Source of the DNA: Oscillospiraceae bacterium
GTDB taxonomy: Bacteria > Bacillota > Clostridia > Oscillospirales > Ruminococcaceae
Direction of reading: 5' to 3'
DNA length: 48,365 nucleotides
NCBI GenBank assembly: GCA_014799395.1
Contig: JAAVID010000089.1
Location: forward strand, 1 to 48,365
Numbering within the stretch: position 1 is the first letter of the stretch; every line of letters begins with the position of its first letter. The position numbers were made by a program, and so were the translations under genes. The notes beneath the pieces were generated by a model. That model saw only the letters and a list, made by a program, of their open reading frames with translations, was not told where the DNA came from and ran no database searches. Of the stretch, positions 47,411-48,365 are shown piece after piece.

Positions 47411-48365
47411 ATGAATGTGATTAAAACAATAGACGAGCTTAACGCTGTAAAAGCCGCGGCAGCGGAGGTCGTTAACGTCCGCGTTGAGGGCAAGGACAGC
47501 GGCGTTAAGGACGTTCTGGTCTGCGGCGGTACTGGCTGTACCTCGTCGGGCTCTATGAATATCATCAAAAAGCTCGAGGAAGAGATCGAGCGCAACGGCC
47601 TCAAGGACAAGGTGAACATCATCAAGACGGGCTGCTTCGGTCTGTGCGCGCTCGGTCCTATCATGATCGTTTATCCCGAGGGAACGTTCTACTCCAAGAT
47701 GGAGGTCGACCATATCCCCGAGATCGTTGAAAGCCACCTGAAGAACGGCGTTCCCGTAAAGAAGTATCTCTATGCGGAGACCGTTGAGGGCGATACCATA
47801 AAGTCGCTCAACGATACCGCTTTCTACGCAAAGCAGCACCGTGTGGCGCTCCGCAACTGCGGTCTTATCTCCCCCGAGCATATCGAGGAGTACATAGCGC
47901 GCGACGGTTATCAGGCTTTGCATAAGGTACTTACTTCAATGTCGCAGGACGACGTTATCAACTGTCTGCTCGCTTCGGGTCTGAGAGGACGCGGCGGCGC
48001 GGGCTTCCCGACGGGAAGAAAATGGCAGTTCGCAAAGGCTTCCGTAAACGAGCAGAAGTACGTTTGCTGTAACGCCGACGAGGGCGACCCCGGCGCGTTT
48101 ATGGATCGTTCCGTACTCGAGGGCGACCCCCACAGCGTTATCGAGGCTATGGCTATCGCGGGTTACGCTATCGGCGCAAATCAGGGCTATATCTACGTCC
48201 GCGCGGAGTACCCGATCGCCGTTGAGCGTCTCGAGATCGCAATCAAGCAGGCAGAGGAAGCGGGAATGCTCGGCGATAATATCTTCGGCACGGGCTTTAA
48301 GTTCCACCTCGGTCTGAGACTTGGCGCGGGCGCGTTCGTCTGCGGCGAAGAGACCGCGCTGATGA
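47411..48365 (+). CDS. nuoF: NADH-binding subunit NuoF-like / HydB-HndC type (3' end outside window)
   Basis: The visible 318 residues begin with a thioredoxin-like [2Fe-2S] domain (C38 and C43 in VCGGTGCTSSG; C75 and C79 in TGCFGLCALG) that is typical of hydrogenase-linked NuoF proteins. The flavin/NADH domain follows: GLRGRGGAGFPTGRKW, CNADEGDPGAFMDR and GAGAFVCGEETALM at the window edge. The FMN site and NADH-binding Gly-rich loop are intact as far as seen; the C-terminal [4Fe-4S] region is cut off. GAAAGGAAA precedes ATG 47411. It lies 57 bp after nuoE and is clearly co-transcribed. It passes electrons between NADH and the Fe-S chain. Confidence 0.93.
   Translation, partial: MNVIKTIDELNAVKAAAAEVVNVRVEGKDSGVKDVLVCGGTGCTSSGSMNIIKKLEEEIERNGLKDKVNIIKTGCFGLCALGPIMIVYPEGTFYSKMEVDHIPEIVESHLKNGVPVKKYLYAETVEGDTIKSLNDTAFYAKQHRVALRNCGLISPEHIEEYIARDGYQALHKVLTSMSQDDVINCLLASGLRGRGGAGFPTGRKWQFAKASVNEQKYVCCNADEGDPGAFMDRSVLEGDPHSVIEAMAIAGYAIGANQGYIYVRAEYPIAVERLEIAIKQAEEAGMLGDNIFGTGFKFHLGLRLGAGAFVCGEETALM

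Noticed and set aside
46730-47923. 397-codon minus-strand ORF opposite nuoE and nuoF
   Set aside because: Antisense to clear Fe-S subunits and running through their promoter region; no ribosome site or recognisable family.

Overview
The window looks like the chromosome of a motile anaerobic Bacillota, most likely a Clostridia member of the Oscillospiraceae/Ruminococcaceae type. The reasons are the Firmicutes flagellar gene set (FliY, CheC, CheD, FlbD/SwrD-like protein, the TIGR02530 'flagellar operon protein'), a T-box-controlled trp operon, SigA-type TTGAAA/TTGACA-17-TATAAT promoters, strong GGAGG ribosome sites with frequent TTG/GTG starts, a BspA-type leucine-rich-repeat lipoprotein, and a NuoE/NuoF pair of the NAD-linked hydrogenase type. 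No tRNA, rRNA, CRISPR array, transposase or phage gene was seen.

Layout. (1) 1-1139, minus: a three-Cys Rrf2 regulator followed by nadA (cut by the window edge). (2) 1256-4461, plus: a polar amino-acid ABC transporter (two permeases, ATPase, lipoprotein) behind two promoters and a structured leader. (3) 4491-5663, minus: an MFS transporter sharing a terminator with the ABC operon. (4) 5732-32962, minus: a 27-kb flagellar/chemotaxis cluster read from flgB: flgB-flgC-fliE-fliF-fliG-fliH-fliI-fliJ-fliK-flgD-TIGR02530-flgE-flbD-motA | motB-fliM-fliY-cheY-fliO-fliP-fliQ-fliR-flhB-flhA-fliA-flgF-flgG-cheC-cheD. It supplies the basal body, export gate, hook, stator, switch, sigma-28 and CheY phosphatases. 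fliL, flhF and flhG are absent from their usual places. A good internal promoter lies between motA and motB, and non-terminator-like hairpins sit in several gaps. (5) 32963-34360: the intergenic region between the divergent flagellar and trp operons. It holds a ~650-bp hairpin-packed element with long inverted arms. (6) 34003-43669, plus: T-box, trpE-trpG-trpD-trpC-trpF, three non-trp genes (methyltransferase, membrane-anchored alpha/beta hydrolase, methyltransferase-like protein), then trpB-trpA. (7) 43672-44744, minus: a coiled-coil hypothetical and a YcxB-like membrane protein. (8) 45018-46547, plus: LRR lipoprotein. (9) 46859 to the end, plus: NuoE-like and NuoF-like (partial) subunits of an NADH-linked Fe-S complex.

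The most unusual items are the hairpin element at 33328-33984, whose two arms keep the same hairpins through paired (compensatory) base differences; the FlgG-like rod protein, enlarged to 589 residues by internal repeats of its surface domain; and the three foreign genes tightly packed inside the trp operon.
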